The notes under the pieces were generated by a model, which made no database searches, was not told where the DNA came from, and saw nothing but the letters and a program-made list of their open reading frames with translations. Below are positions 9,147 to 17,912 of a stretch of DNA of 59,677 bases, in pieces. A program made the translations under genes and the position numbers. The first letter of the stretch is position 1. Each line of letters begins with the position of its first letter. Origin of the DNA: Deinococcus radiotolerans (GTDB taxonomy: Bacteria > Deinococcota > Deinococci > Deinococcales > Deinococcaceae); contig NZ_BMPE01000017.1 of assembly GCF_014647435.1 (NCBI RefSeq), positions 1-59,677 on the forward strand, written 5' to 3'.

Positions 9147-10034
9147 TTAGGGGTTCAGTTTGTTCCTTATAGAGTCGGGCATCTTTGACAGCCAGCCATC
9201 AAGCTCCTTCTGTTCCGCAGCGGAGAGGCTTTTGAGCCACCGCGTGCTGGCGAGGTGGCGGGCCACCTGGTGCGTGGGTGTCAGTGCTGATGCCCGCTGT
9301 TGGAGTGTGCGGATTTCTTCGCGCAATTGCGCGCGTGTGATCCCGGTCCGGGCCAGGGCGATGAGGCCAGGATGGTGTTCCGCGCTGACCTGAGCGATCT
9401 GCTGCGCGGCTGTGTACGCGAGTCCCTGCCGGACGGCATCCAGGAGGAGCGGTGACCATTTCAGGATTTTGAGTTTGTTGCGTGCGAAGGACGTCCACTG
9501 CTCCCCGAGGGTGCTGAACAGGGTGTCGAGGGCCACATGGTCGGGCCCAGGCGCTTCACGGAGCATCTGCATGAGCCGCGTCCGCGTTTCTGCCAGGGGA
9601 ACATTCAGCACCTGAGAGACGAGCTCCAGTTTCGCGTCGACCTCGTCCAGGGTGTTCAGGTCGTCGCGCTGCAGGTTCTCGATCAGGGCTAGGCGGCGGG
9701 CCTCCTGATCATCCATTTCCCGGATGACGACCGGAATCTCCTGAAGTTCAGCGAGCTGGGCGGCACGCCAGCGCCGCTCGCCGGCCACGATCTCATACTG
9801 TTGTCCGACCGGTCGCACGAGGATGGGTTGCAGCACGCCGTGCTCGCGCACACTCTGGGCCAGAGAGTCAAGGGCGTCCTGATCAAACGCACGCCGGGGC
9901 TGCGTGGCCCCGACCGTCAGCTGGCTGACTGGCAGGTGCCGGTCTGGTAGTGCGCGCTGCGTCAGGTCCGGCACGTCTGTCCCAAGGAGCCCCTCAAGGT
10001 CGCGGCGGCGCTCCGGTCGTGGACGGCGCGTCAT
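9147..10034 (-). CDS. parB: ParB-type partition protein
   Basis: Centromere-binding partner of ParA, about 295 residues from the ATG that overlaps the parA stop by 4 bases. An upstream in-frame start would add 43 residues read from parA coding sequence and is unlikely. The ParB/Srx core is clear: [18 protein letters not shown], then [26 protein letters not shown] (the GERRxRA motif) and the [12 protein letters not shown] box. The following helix-turn-helix region and C-terminal dimer domain end in KLNP. It forms an operon with parA and should bind a centromere on this replicon, perhaps the palindrome found at 3062 and 10829. Confidence 0.93.
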   Translation of the reverse strand: MTRRPRPERRRDLEGLLGTDVPDLTQRALPDRHLPVSQLTVGATQPRRAFDQDALDSLAQSVREHGVLQPILVRPVGQQYEIVAGERRWRAAQLAELQEIPVVIREMDDQEARRLALIENLQRDDLNTLDEVDAKLELVSQVLNVPLAETRTRLMQMLREAPGPDHVALDTLFSTLGEQWTSFARNKLKILKWSPLLLDAVRQGLAYTAAQQIAQVSAEHHPGLIALARTGITRAQLREEIRTLQQRASALTPTHQVARHLASTRWLKSLSAAEQKELDGWLSKMPDSIRNKLNP

Positions 10035-10798
10035 GCTTTCACCTGGTACGGCAGGTTCAGGGCGGCGGCCACGTCTGACGTGACCTGCTGAATATCCCGG
10101 TGGACCGGGCTGCCCGGGGCGTACGCGCCGACAGGGGCCCCCTGCGCGGTCGAGTCCAGCCACACCGCTTCCCGCTGGGGGATGGGAGCGGCCAGTGGAG
10201 AGAGGGTTTTTTGCAGGTCGGCCAGTACTTCCCGGTCATGCAGGCGGCGACCGTCGTAGAAGGTCGGAACGTACAGAGCGACGGTGAGGTCGGGCCGCAC
10301 CTCCTGGTACTCGGTGAAGGCGCCGTGCAGTCCGGGCATGGCGTCCAGCCCCTTCTGCCGCGTGGGAATCGGAACGACCATGTGGTCGGCTGCCAGGGCC
10401 CCGAGAATGGAGAGTTGCCCCAGACTCGGCGGACTGTCGATCAAGACGACGTCGTACTGGGTCTGGACTTCGTGGAGGGCCCGCCTGAGGCGCATCTGTG
10501 CGCCGACGCGGCCCATCATCTGACCTTCAGCGACCGCCAGGCTGACGTGCGAGGGAATCAGCCCGAGGCCATGCACGTGTATGGGTGGGGGCAGGGGGAG
10601 GCCATCAACGGCGACGGGATACACCGTCTGCTGGCGTTGGACGCCATCCACGCCCAGCCAGCCCGTGAGGTTTGCCTGGGGATCGAGATCAATAAGGAGC
10701 ACCCGCTGCCCTCCCTGCGCGAGTTCATAGCCGACATCCCGGACGAGGCTGGTCTTGCCGGCGCCTCCCGCATGATTGAACACGGTCACTGTCTTCAC
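10031..10798 (-). CDS. parA: ParA-type partition ATPase
   Basis: A 255-residue ATPase that moves plasmid copies apart together with ParB. The Walker A region reads [10 protein letters not shown] (residues 8-17); the usual ParA signature lysine (KGGxGKT) is alanine here, while the phosphate-binding lysine is kept. [12 protein letters not shown] (A' box) and [13 protein letters not shown] (Walker B) are intact. The length matches small ParA proteins that lack an N-terminal DNA-binding domain. The start is GTG. The palindrome-plus-iteron module lies just upstream, so expression is likely tied to ParB or Rep binding. Confidence 0.93.
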   Translation of the reverse strand: MKTVTVFNHAGGAGKTSLVRDVGYELAQGGQRVLLIDLDPQANLTGWLGVDGVQRQQTVYPVAVDGLPLPPPIHVHGLGLIPSHVSLAVAEGQMMGRVGAQMRLRRALHEVQTQYDVVLIDSPPSLGQLSILGALAADHMVVPIPTRQKGLDAMPGLHGAFTEYQEVRPDLTVALYVPTFYDGRRLHDREVLADLQKTLSPLAAPIPQREAVWLDSTAQGAPVGAYAPGSPVHRDIQQVTSDVAAALNLPYQVKA

Positions 10799-10828
10799 GC
10801 CGCCAGCTTATCCCCTCAGGGCCCTGCG

Positions 10829-10985
10829 TGTTATTTGATGAAATAACAGAGCGACCTGAGCGATCGGGTAACCGAATCGGATGAGCATCGCAGACGCTAT
10901 ATTTTGTTAGGCTGTTGACCGGTGTGGCGGGAAAGCCCAACCGTTGACCCAAATCGCCGATGACATTCCCCTCAGAAACTACGGG
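10829..10985 (-). promoter_or_regulatory. Palindrome-plus-iteron module upstream of parA, copy 2
   Basis: TGTTATTTGATGAAATAACA lies at 10829-10848, 30 bp before the parA start, and a lone exact iteron at 10970-10985. The arrangement mirrors copy 1 at 3061-3208, with the same orientation and palindrome-to-iteron spacing of 113 versus 121 bp. On the minus strand an AATATAG box near 10900 could be a -10 element. The palindrome could be a ParB site or an operator, and the iteron would link par expression to Rep. Confidence 0.65.
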
Positions 10986-11407
10986 TCCTTTTACCCTAGT
11001 CCTTTGACTCCACAGAGACAGCCGAATGCCAGGTGAGCGGCTGATGCTGCCCCATCCCAACGGTGGCCAGCCCGCCCACGAGACCGTAGGGTGGACGAGG
11101 GCGTCCTCAAAACTCACCACCGGAGAGCCCGTGCTGTGCACCCCACTTGGCTACAGCCTGAGAGTCTTGAAGGCTGCAACGGGGCCGCCATCGTCCACCA
11201 GATGTGAGCCGCTATGCCCTCAATCAAAGAGTGCTGCTCAGACGCACGGCCCGTTTGGAATGTCCGCGTACGAGTCCGCGTCGACCAGACGGCGGCCCAG
11301 GCTCCTTGATTGGATTGAGCTGAAAAACAAAGATTGATCACTCCGTCTCAAGCTCAACAATGGTGGGCGGAGCCGAGGTCTGCGGGCGCAGACGGTATGG
11401 TAAGGCC
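10986..11407. other. Intergenic region
   Basis: Divergent space between parA and the histidine kinase. No frame looks like a gene. The promoter of the kinase is expected toward the right end. Confidence 0.45.
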
Positions 11408-13213
11408 ATGTCGTCGCCGTCTGGCTCCGCCCGGGAGCCGTCCGTTTCTCTGGCCGAAATCCTGCAGCAGACCACTAACATGCTCGTCACCCTGGGCACC
11501 GCTTCGGAAATCGCCAGCACGGTGGTGGCTGCGGCGCTTCAGGTCACAGGCGTGCGGGCAGGGGAGATCCTGATGGCTGGAAGCGGTGGGCCAGTCGAGA
11601 CCGCGGGCGTACAGGAAGATGATCCACCCGGGTTCTCTGACCTGAGCTCCCTGTCTGAGGCCTACCCGTTGACCCCCGAGCAGGTGGACCTGAGGAACGC
11701 CCAGTCCACTGATGAACGGCGTGAGGTCCAGCTGACGTTCCCGCTTCCTGCCCGCCCTGATGGTGACGACCTGCGTCCGTCCGTGCTGCCGATGACCCTG
11801 AGCGGTCAGTCGTTCGGCGTCCTGATTCTTCACCTCAGTGCGGAGCAGTCCATGACGCCTGAGGAGGGGCGCTTCCTGCGCACGCTGGCGGATGTGGGAG
11901 CGCTCGCCCTCGGACGGTTCAGCGCAGCGGGGGAGACCCACGAGCTGGAGGTGCCGTCCGCGCTGAACGTCGAGCAGACTCGGCAACTCGAGGAGGAGCG
12001 GGCCGCGCACGCTGCCTTCGTCGCATTCACGGAAGCGGTGGGCAGTGAAACTGACCTCGCCACCCTCGTCGGGCGGGCCATCACGCTGCTGCACGAAACC
12101 TGTGACGTGGAAGCCGCCTACTTCGAGCGGAGCGGGGAACTGTTCAGTGCCACAGCCTGGAGTCCATCGGCTGATCCTGGCCTGCTGCCCCACCTGCAAC
12201 GAGGCTTTCCACTGGAGCATTCCGGCATTGCCCGCGGCCTTCAGCAAGGCACCGCCACGTACATTGATCACTGGCGTGACACGGGCCTCCTCATTGAGGC
12301 GTCCGGGATCTATCAGGCCGTCGCGGGGTACCCCTACTTCGTGGATGGCACACTGGACACCGTCCTGATGATCGGTTCGCAGACCGAGGTGGTCTGGGAT
12401 GAGCGGCGCAAAGGCATCTTCCGCGCGGTGGGCCGCAGCCTCGACCTTGCGCTCGACCGGGCGCGGCAGACGCGGCTCGTGACGGCCCAGCGTGACGCGC
12501 TGGACATCCGCACGCAGGAGCTGGCCGAGAGCGCCGCGGAACTCCAGGCGTTTTCGTATTCCGTGTCGCACGACCTGCGCACGCCAGTGCGGCACATCAC
12601 CGGCTTTTTGGAACTGGCCCGCAAGACGCTGGGGGACCGTCTGGACGCCCGCAGCGCCCGCTACCTCGGTATGGTCGAGCAGTCTGGACGGCAGATGAAC
12701 ACCCTGATTGATGGGCTGCTGGACCTGTCGCGCGCCGCGCAGCAGACCCTCACGCCGGGCGTGGTTGACCTGAACAGCGTCGTGGCACGCATCCAGATGA
12801 CGCTGCTGCCGGACCTGCTGTCCCGCGACGTCGAGTGGACCGTGGCGGACCTGCCGGCCGTGTGGGGCGATGAACGGGCGCTCAGTCAGGTGCTGACGCA
12901 GTTGACGGAAAACGCGCTGAAGTTCACGCAGCACCGGGAGCCGGCCCGCATTGAGATTTGGGCGGAGGTGCAGGGCGGCGGCTGGAAGGTCTGCGTGAGA
13001 GACAATGGGCTGGGCTTCGATCCCCGGTACCAGGATCGGCTCTTCCAGCTGTTCCAGCGGCTTCACCGCGCCGACGAGGTGCCGGGCACCGGGGTCGGAC
13101 TGGCCAGCGTGCGGCGCCTGGTGCTCAAGCATGGTGGTCAGGTGTTCGCCGAGGGACAACCTGGGGAGGGGGCCACCTTTGGCTTCACCCTGCCCCGCGG
13201 CCGGGTGTCCTGA
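11408..13213 (+). CDS. Orphan sensor histidine kinase (GAF-GAF-HisKA-HATPase)
   Basis: Cytoplasmic sensor kinase of about 601 residues; no membrane segment is visible. Two GAF-like regions occupy roughly residues 10-175 and 200-355. The dimerisation/phosphoacceptor helix has SVSHDLRTPVRH, with the phosphorylated His near residue 388. The ATP-binding domain has LTENALKF (N box), DNGLGFD and GTGVGLASV (G boxes). The architecture recalls phytochrome-type kinases, but no PAS/PHY region or obvious bilin cysteine was identified. The start chosen is the ATG preceded by TAAGG; a start 48 nt upstream is possible. No response regulator lies nearby, so the partner must be encoded elsewhere. Confidence 0.88.
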   Translation: MSSPSGSAREPSVSLAEILQQTTNMLVTLGTASEIASTVVAAALQVTGVRAGEILMAGSGGPVETAGVQEDDPPGFSDLSSLSEAYPLTPEQVDLRNAQSTDERREVQLTFPLPARPDGDDLRPSVLPMTLSGQSFGVLILHLSAEQSMTPEEGRFLRTLADVGALALGRFSAAGETHELEVPSALNVEQTRQLEEERAAHAAFVAFTEAVGSETDLATLVGRAITLLHETCDVEAAYFERSGELFSATAWSPSADPGLLPHLQRGFPLEHSGIARGLQQGTATYIDHWRDTGLLIEASGIYQAVAGYPYFVDGTLDTVLMIGSQTEVVWDERRKGIFRAVGRSLDLALDRARQTRLVTAQRDALDIRTQELAESAAELQAFSYSVSHDLRTPVRHITGFLELARKTLGDRLDARSARYLGMVEQSGRQMNTLIDGLLDLSRAAQQTLTPGVVDLNSVVARIQMTLLPDLLSRDVEWTVADLPAVWGDERALSQVLTQLTENALKFTQHREPARIEIWAEVQGGGWKVCVRDNGLGFDPRYQDRLFQLFQRLHRADEVPGTGVGLASVRRLVLKHGGQVFAEGQPGEGATFGFTLPRGRVS

Positions 13214-13696
13214 GCGGCCCGGGTATCGGATAGACGGCGCGAGTGACAGGGCACGTGACGGGCGGCGCGCACTGCCGAATCCAGTCGTAGCTCACCTGGG
13301 TCCGCAGGCGGTGCCGCGAACCCTCGATCAGGGACTCCGCGCAGTGGTGACGGAACGATCTGGCCGGGGTGCACGTCAGGTCTTTGAGGCTCGAGTCGCT
13401 GTGCAGGGACTTCCATCAGCTGACGGTCGCCGCAGTGGCCTGCTAAGGGGTCAGGAGCCGGAGGTCTAAGCGGTAGATCCTCTTGGTCGCTTCAGTTTGT
13501 GCAGCACTGACGATCTGATGTCACACGTCGGCCAGCGATGAACCCTTCGACCAGTGGGAAGAGAATGGGGGAGAGCGGCGTGACAGAGGGGGCTGGGGGG
13601 CCGGCACAGCAGGCCGGGGGCAGGGAGCGCGTCATCAGGTTGCTCCTGTTGCGACCTGAGATTCGGTCACGGTGAGGGGACCAACGTGATCCCGGG
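13214..13696. other. Intergenic region
   Basis: Space between two convergent genes. Small frames on both strands lack convincing starts or composition. No repeat or RNA gene is seen. Confidence 0.45.
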
Positions 13697-14260
13697 TCAG
13701 CGCGGCGGGGTCCGTCGGGATCTCAGGAGGCCACTGGCGATCAGGCTCAGGAGGCCCAGCGCGCCCGCAACGAAGGAGGCGCGGATCATCCAGGGTGGCG
13801 GTGAACTGGCGTTCCGCCGGAACTTCACCGCCGCGGCCGTGGTCAGCGCGCCTCCCTCACTAGGCAGCGTGAGGTCCACGGCGTACCGTCCGGGCGCCGG
13901 CACATTGAAGGTGCCCAACGAGGATGATTTCGCCGCAGCTGTGCGCAGAGCCGTGCTGCCGGACGACTTGAAGCGGAGGTGCGCCGAGTTCCGCAGCACG
14001 GGTGTGCCGTTGAGGCTGATCTGCACGGTGTAGTCACCCGTCTGCCGGACCCGGGCAGTCCTCCGGTCGCTGCCGGTGAACACCACGCGGACTGGGTTCA
14101 TGTCCGGTGTCAGCTGCACCTCGAAGTGGCTGGCGGCACCTGCGGTGAGGCTGGTGGCGCGGTAGATGGCCAGGGGGTGGCCGCTCCCGTACTCCCAGAA
14201 GACGGCCCCCGCGATGCCCAGGACGAAGAGCAGGCCGCCACAGAGAGCCGCGAGGTTCAT
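13697..14260 (-). CDS. Small membrane-anchored protein of unknown function
   Basis: About 187 residues from the ATG beginning MNLAALCGG. Residues 6-25 form one membrane segment (LFVLGIAGAVFW) and residues 155-178 a second (ASFVAGALGLLSLIASGLL) just before a basic RSRRTPPR tail. The 120 residues between are Thr/Ser/Val-rich and probably a beta-sandwich outside the membrane (DYTVQISLNGTPV, GRYAVDLTL). The layout resembles small surface proteins with a lectin- or emp24-like domain, but I do not recognise a family. It is transcribed away from the peptide-importer operon. Confidence 0.6.
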   Translation of the reverse strand: MNLAALCGGLLFVLGIAGAVFWEYGSGHPLAIYRATSLTAGAASHFEVQLTPDMNPVRVVFTGSDRRTARVRQTGDYTVQISLNGTPVLRNSAHLRFKSSGSTALRTAAAKSSSLGTFNVPAPGRYAVDLTLPSEGGALTTAAAVKFRRNASSPPPWMIRASFVAGALGLLSLIASGLLRSRRTPPR

Positions 14261-14393
14261 GCACTCAGCATAGGAGTCTGCGCCGCGTGGGTGGGTAGGG
14301 AAGGGGGAGCGGGGTCGGGCCGGGGGCTGAGACGCCCATGCAGGCAATTCCGAACCAAGTTGGGCGAATCACTGGTGCTGGTCCCTGGGGGTC

Positions 14394-14451
14394 TTGTGAC
14401 AACCTCTCTGTAGTGTTATGGTTTCCCATAACAAGAACAAAGGGTGTTATG
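14394..14451 (+). promoter_or_regulatory. Promoter and candidate GntR operator of the importer operon
   Basis: A -35 box TTGTGA (14394-14399) and a -10 box TATGGT (14417-14422) are exactly 17 bp apart. The perfect palindrome TGTTATGG-TTTC-CCATAACA (14414-14433) covers the -10 box, and a further half-site TGTTATG lies at 14445-14451. A repressor bound there would block transcription. The GntR regulator encoded inside the operon is the natural candidate. Boxes and symmetry are seen; the regulator assignment is inferred. Confidence 0.75.
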
Positions 14452-14471
14452 CCCAGCTGGGAGGGAGTGCT

Positions 14472-16046
14472 ATGAAGCGACTGACCCGTGTGACCCTGAC
14501 TCTCGCGGCCGCGCTGGTGTGCGGCCAGGCCCTGGCGGTGACCCGCGGCGGACAGCTCGTGTACGGCCGCTACGCCGACTCGCTGTTCCTGGATCCCGTC
14601 CTGAACGACGCCAACCTGGACATCTGGATCCTCACGAACCTCTACGACACCCTGCTGCAACCCACCGCCGACGGCAAGGGCGTGCAGCCCGGCCTGGCCA
14701 GCCGCTACACCGTCTCCAAGGACGGGAAGGTCATGACCCTGACCCTGCGCTCTGGCCTGAAGTTTGCCGACGGCAGCGCCCTGACCGCGCAGGACGTGAA
14801 GTGGTCCCTTGACCGCGCCCGCCAGCCCGACGCAGGCGCCTGGAGCAGCTCCCTGGCCAGCATCACCAGCGTCACCGCCAGCGGCTCGACGGTCACCCTG
14901 AACCTGAAAACTCCCGACCCCACCCTGCCCGCCGCCCTGGCGACCTTCAACGCGGCCATCATGCCGCAGAAGCTGTTTACGGCCGCGCCCGGCAAGAACG
15001 ACGCCGAGAAAGCCAAGGCCTTCGCGGAAAAACCCATCGGCTCGGGCCCCTTCGTGCTGAGTGAATGGAAGCGCGGCTCGTACATGGTCCTCAAGCGCAA
15101 CCCCTACTACTGGAAGAAGGGCGAGGACGGCAAGGCGCTGCCCTACCTCGACAGCGTGCGCTTCGAGATCATCCCGGACGACAACACCCGCATCCTGAAA
15201 CTCCAGGCCGGTGAGCTGCAGGGCGCGGAATTCATTCCGCTCAGCCGCGTGGCGGAGCTCAGGGGCAACCCCCGCCTAAACATGACGCTGTTCCCCTCCA
15301 CCAAGGTGAACAGCATCCTGATGAACAACCGCCCCACCCTCAAGGACGGCACCGTCAACCCACTCAGTGACGTCAAGGTCCGCCAGGCGCTGAACTACGC
15401 CACGAACAAGCAGGCGCTCATCCAGGTGGTCACGTACGGCACGGGCAAGGAAATGAAGTCGTACATGTCCTCCACCACGCCCCTGTTCGACGCGTCGGCT
15501 AAGGGGTACCCGTACGACCTCGCCAAGGCCAAGGCGCTGCTGGCCTCCTCGAAATTCAAGAGCGGGTTTGACGTGACGGTCCTGGCGACCAGCGGCAGCG
15601 CCGACGACCTTGCGCTCCTGACCGCACTGCAGCAGATGTGGGGCGCGATCGGCGTGCGCCTGAAGATCGAGCAGCTCGACGCGGCCACCAAGACCGCCCG
15701 CTACCGCGCCAACGACTTCCAGATGCGCACGGCCGCCTGGACGAACGACATCAACGACCCCTCGCAGATCACGAGCTACTACGCGCTGTTCAGCAACATC
15801 GAATCCGTGCACACCGGCTTCAAGAGCAGCGAGGTGGACAAACTGTTCGCGCAGAGCCAGCAGGAGACCAGCCGCGTCAAGCGCGCCTCGCAGTACCGCG
15901 CCATTCAGAACATCTACCTAAACGCCGCGCCGATCATCTACCTGTACGAGACGCCCTACCCGGTCGCGCTGGCCAAGAACGTGCGCGGCTTCGTGCAGAT
16001 CCCGCTGGGCAACAACATCTTCGCGGGCGCGTCCCTGGAGAAGTAA
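14472..16046 (+). CDS. Peptide-type ABC importer, substrate-binding protein
   Basis: Extracytoplasmic binding protein of family 5 (SBP_bac_5), about 524 residues. It starts MKRLTRVTLTLAAALVCGQ; the signal peptide probably ends at ALA before VTRGGQ. A cysteine in the signal (LVCG) does not fit a good lipobox. Family features include the SLFLDPVLND start, LYDTLLQ, YTVSKDGKVMTLTLRSGLKFADG, the SGPFVLSEWKRGSYMVLKRNPYYW segment and NAAPIIYLYE near the end. A ribosome site GGGAGGGAG precedes the chosen ATG; the in-frame ATG 54 nt upstream lies in the operator region. The ligand may be a di- or oligopeptide or another amide-containing solute; the downstream hydrolases support this. Confidence 0.92.
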   Translation: MKRLTRVTLTLAAALVCGQALAVTRGGQLVYGRYADSLFLDPVLNDANLDIWILTNLYDTLLQPTADGKGVQPGLASRYTVSKDGKVMTLTLRSGLKFADGSALTAQDVKWSLDRARQPDAGAWSSSLASITSVTASGSTVTLNLKTPDPTLPAALATFNAAIMPQKLFTAAPGKNDAEKAKAFAEKPIGSGPFVLSEWKRGSYMVLKRNPYYWKKGEDGKALPYLDSVRFEIIPDDNTRILKLQAGELQGAEFIPLSRVAELRGNPRLNMTLFPSTKVNSILMNNRPTLKDGTVNPLSDVKVRQALNYATNKQALIQVVTYGTGKEMKSYMSSTTPLFDASAKGYPYDLAKAKALLASSKFKSGFDVTVLATSGSADDLALLTALQQMWGAIGVRLKIEQLDAATKTARYRANDFQMRTAAWTNDINDPSQITSYYALFSNIESVHTGFKSSEVDKLFAQSQQETSRVKRASQYRAIQNIYLNAAPIIYLYETPYPVALAKNVRGFVQIPLGNNIFAGASLEK

Positions 16047-16065
16047 GCCGGGATTCTGACGCCGG

Positions 16066-16097
16066 GCGCCGCCTCCAGGCCACTCGGGAGGCGGCGC
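16066..16097 (+). terminator. Intercistronic hairpin after the binding-protein gene
   Basis: An 11-bp perfect stem (GCGCCGCCTCC at 16066 and its complement ending at 16097) with a 10-base loop lies between the binding-protein and first permease genes, with no T-run. Such structures often stabilise the upstream message, so that the binding protein is made in excess over the membrane parts. A 12-bp palindrome CGTCACGTGACG follows directly. Confidence 0.7.
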
Positions 16098-16122
16098 GTC
16101 ACGTGACGAGAGGGGGAGGGGT

Positions 16123-17061
16123 ATGCACAGCCATTACGTCCTGAAGCGTCTGCTTCAGATTATTCCGACCTTCCTGGCGGTCATGCTGGTGGTGTTCCTG
16201 CTCGTGCGGCTCCTGCCGGGCGATCCCGCCAGCGCGATCCTCGGGGACCGCGCCACGGCGGACATCGTGGAGCGCACCAACCGGCAGCTGGGCCTCGATC
16301 AGCCGCTGCCCACGCAGTTCGCGCTGTTCGTCTGGAACCTGCTGCAGGGCAACCTGGGCGACAGCATCTCGCTGAAGGTGCCGGTGCTGCGCCTGATCGG
16401 CGAGCGCCTGCCGGTCACGCTGTTCCTGACCGTCTACGCCGCCGCGCTGGGCCTGCTGCTGGCCGTGCCGCTGGCGGTGCTGGCCGCCGTGCGCCGCAAC
16501 ACCTGGGTGGACGCCCTGATCCGCGGCGTGTTCCAGGTGGGCCTCTCGCTGCCGGTGTTCTACGTGGCGCTGCAACTGCTGACGCTACTGGGCGCGCGCC
16601 TCGGCTGGTTCCCGATCGGCGGGTACGGCAGCGGCACCCTCGGGCACCTGTACCACCTGTTCCTGCCGGCCCTGACGCTCGGGCTGAACCTCGCGGCCGT
16701 CCTGGTGCGGACCCTGCGCAACAGCGTCATTGAGGTCATCACGGCCGAGTACGTGGAGTTCGCGCGCGCCAAGGGCCTGCGGCCGCGCCTGATCATGACC
16801 CGGCACGTGCTGCGCAACGCCCTGATTCCCACCGTCACCCTGCTCGGCCTGAACATTGGCGCCCTGATCGGCGGGGCCGTCATCACCGAGACGGTGTTCG
16901 CCATTCCCGGCGTCGGCCGCCTGATGGTCGACGCGATCTTCGGCCGCGACTACCCCGTCATTCAGGGCCTGACCCTGACGTTCGCGGTGATCGTGTCCCT
17001 GGTGTTCCTGATGACCGACCTGATTCACGCCCGCCTCGACCCGCGCACGGAGCTCTCGTGA
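16123..17061 (+). CDS. Peptide-type ABC importer, permease 1 (DppB-like)
   Basis: Inner-membrane subunit of 312 residues with six predicted membrane spans. The first is at 9-30 (LLQIIPTFLAVMLVVFLLVR), followed by the typical LLPGDPASAILGDRA extracellular segment. The coupling loop EYVEFARAKGLRPRLIMTRHVLRNALIP (around 205-235) is the EAA-type motif that contacts the ATPase. The C-terminus is GRDYPVIQGL and a last span. A strong ribosome site AGGGGGAGGGG precedes the ATG. Its stop overlaps the start of permease 2. Confidence 0.93.
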   Translation: MHSHYVLKRLLQIIPTFLAVMLVVFLLVRLLPGDPASAILGDRATADIVERTNRQLGLDQPLPTQFALFVWNLLQGNLGDSISLKVPVLRLIGERLPVTLFLTVYAAALGLLLAVPLAVLAAVRRNTWVDALIRGVFQVGLSLPVFYVALQLLTLLGARLGWFPIGGYGSGTLGHLYHLFLPALTLGLNLAAVLVRTLRNSVIEVITAEYVEFARAKGLRPRLIMTRHVLRNALIPTVTLLGLNIGALIGGAVITETVFAIPGVGRLMVDAIFGRDYPVIQGLTLTFAVIVSLVFLMTDLIHARLDPRTELS

Positions 17062-17912
17062 CGGCCACCCTGACGCCCGCCGCTCCGGCCGCTCCGCGTG
17101 TCCGGCGGCGCTGGCCCAAACCTACCCTCCTGATCGGCCTGGGGCTGCTGGCCCTGCTGCTCATCGCGGCGCTCTTCCCGGCGCAGCTTTCACCGTTCAG
17201 TCCCACCGAGTTCGACTACAACGCCATCCTGCACGGTCCCACCGCGAAGCACCCCTTCGGCACCGACAACTTCGGGCGGGACGTGCTCAGCCGCGTGATC
17301 TACGGCACGCGCATCGACCTGCAGATCGCGCTGTTCACCACGCTGTTCCCGTTCATCTTCGGGACGCTGCTGGGCGCCGTCACCGGGTACGCCGGGCGCT
17401 GGAGCGACGCGCTGGTCGGCCGCGTGGCGGACCTCGTGGTGGTCTTCCCGTTCCTGGTGCTGGTCATCGCGATCGTGGCCGTGCTCGGGCCGGGCCTGAC
17501 CAACCTGTACGTCGCGGTCAGCGCGGTGGGCTGGGTCAGCTACTGGCGCCTCACCCGCGGCGAGGTCCTCACACAGAAGAAAGCTGAGTACGCGCAGGCC
17601 GGCCGGGTGCTGGGCTACAGCCCCACGCGCATCCTGCTGCGCCACCTGCTGCCCAACGCCGTCACGCCCGCCATCGTGTACCTGATGACCGACATGAGCC
17701 TGGGCATCCTGCTGGGCGCCTCGCTGGGCTACCTGGGCCTGGGCGCGCAGCCCCCAACGCCCGAGTGGGGCGTGATGGTCGCCGACGGGAAGAACTTCAT
17801 GGCGACCGCGTGGTGGATCAGCACCTTCCCCGGCCTGGCCCTGACCCTCGCGGGCGTCACCTTCAGCCTGATCGGGGACGGCCTGGCGGACCTCCTGAGG
17901 CCCCGCACGTGA
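17058..17912 (+). CDS. Peptide-type ABC importer, permease 2 (DppC-like)
   Basis: A 284-residue inner-membrane partner of permease 1, starting GTG. It has a proline/alanine-rich cytoplasmic N-terminus, a first span at about 26-44 and the family segment HPFGTDNFGRDVLSRVIYGTR (residues ~73-93). Further spans and the coupling loop EYAQAGRVLGYSPTRILLRHLLPNA (~178-202) follow, with FSLIGDGLADLLRPR at the end. Its start overlaps permease 1 by 4 bases and its stop overlaps the first ATPase gene, so the subunits are translationally coupled. Confidence 0.93.
   Translation: MTATLTPAAPAAPRVRRRWPKPTLLIGLGLLALLLIAALFPAQLSPFSPTEFDYNAILHGPTAKHPFGTDNFGRDVLSRVIYGTRIDLQIALFTTLFPFIFGTLLGAVTGYAGRWSDALVGRVADLVVVFPFLVLVIAIVAVLGPGLTNLYVAVSAVGWVSYWRLTRGEVLTQKKAEYAQAGRVLGYSPTRILLRHLLPNAVTPAIVYLMTDMSLGILLGASLGYLGLGAQPPTPEWGVMVADGKNFMATAWWISTFPGLALTLAGVTFSLIGDGLADLLRPRT

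Noticed and set aside
11354..13159. 601-codon minus-strand frame opposite the histidine kinase
   Set aside because: Its residues are a mirror of GC-rich kinase codons, and the kinase motifs on the plus strand are unambiguous.
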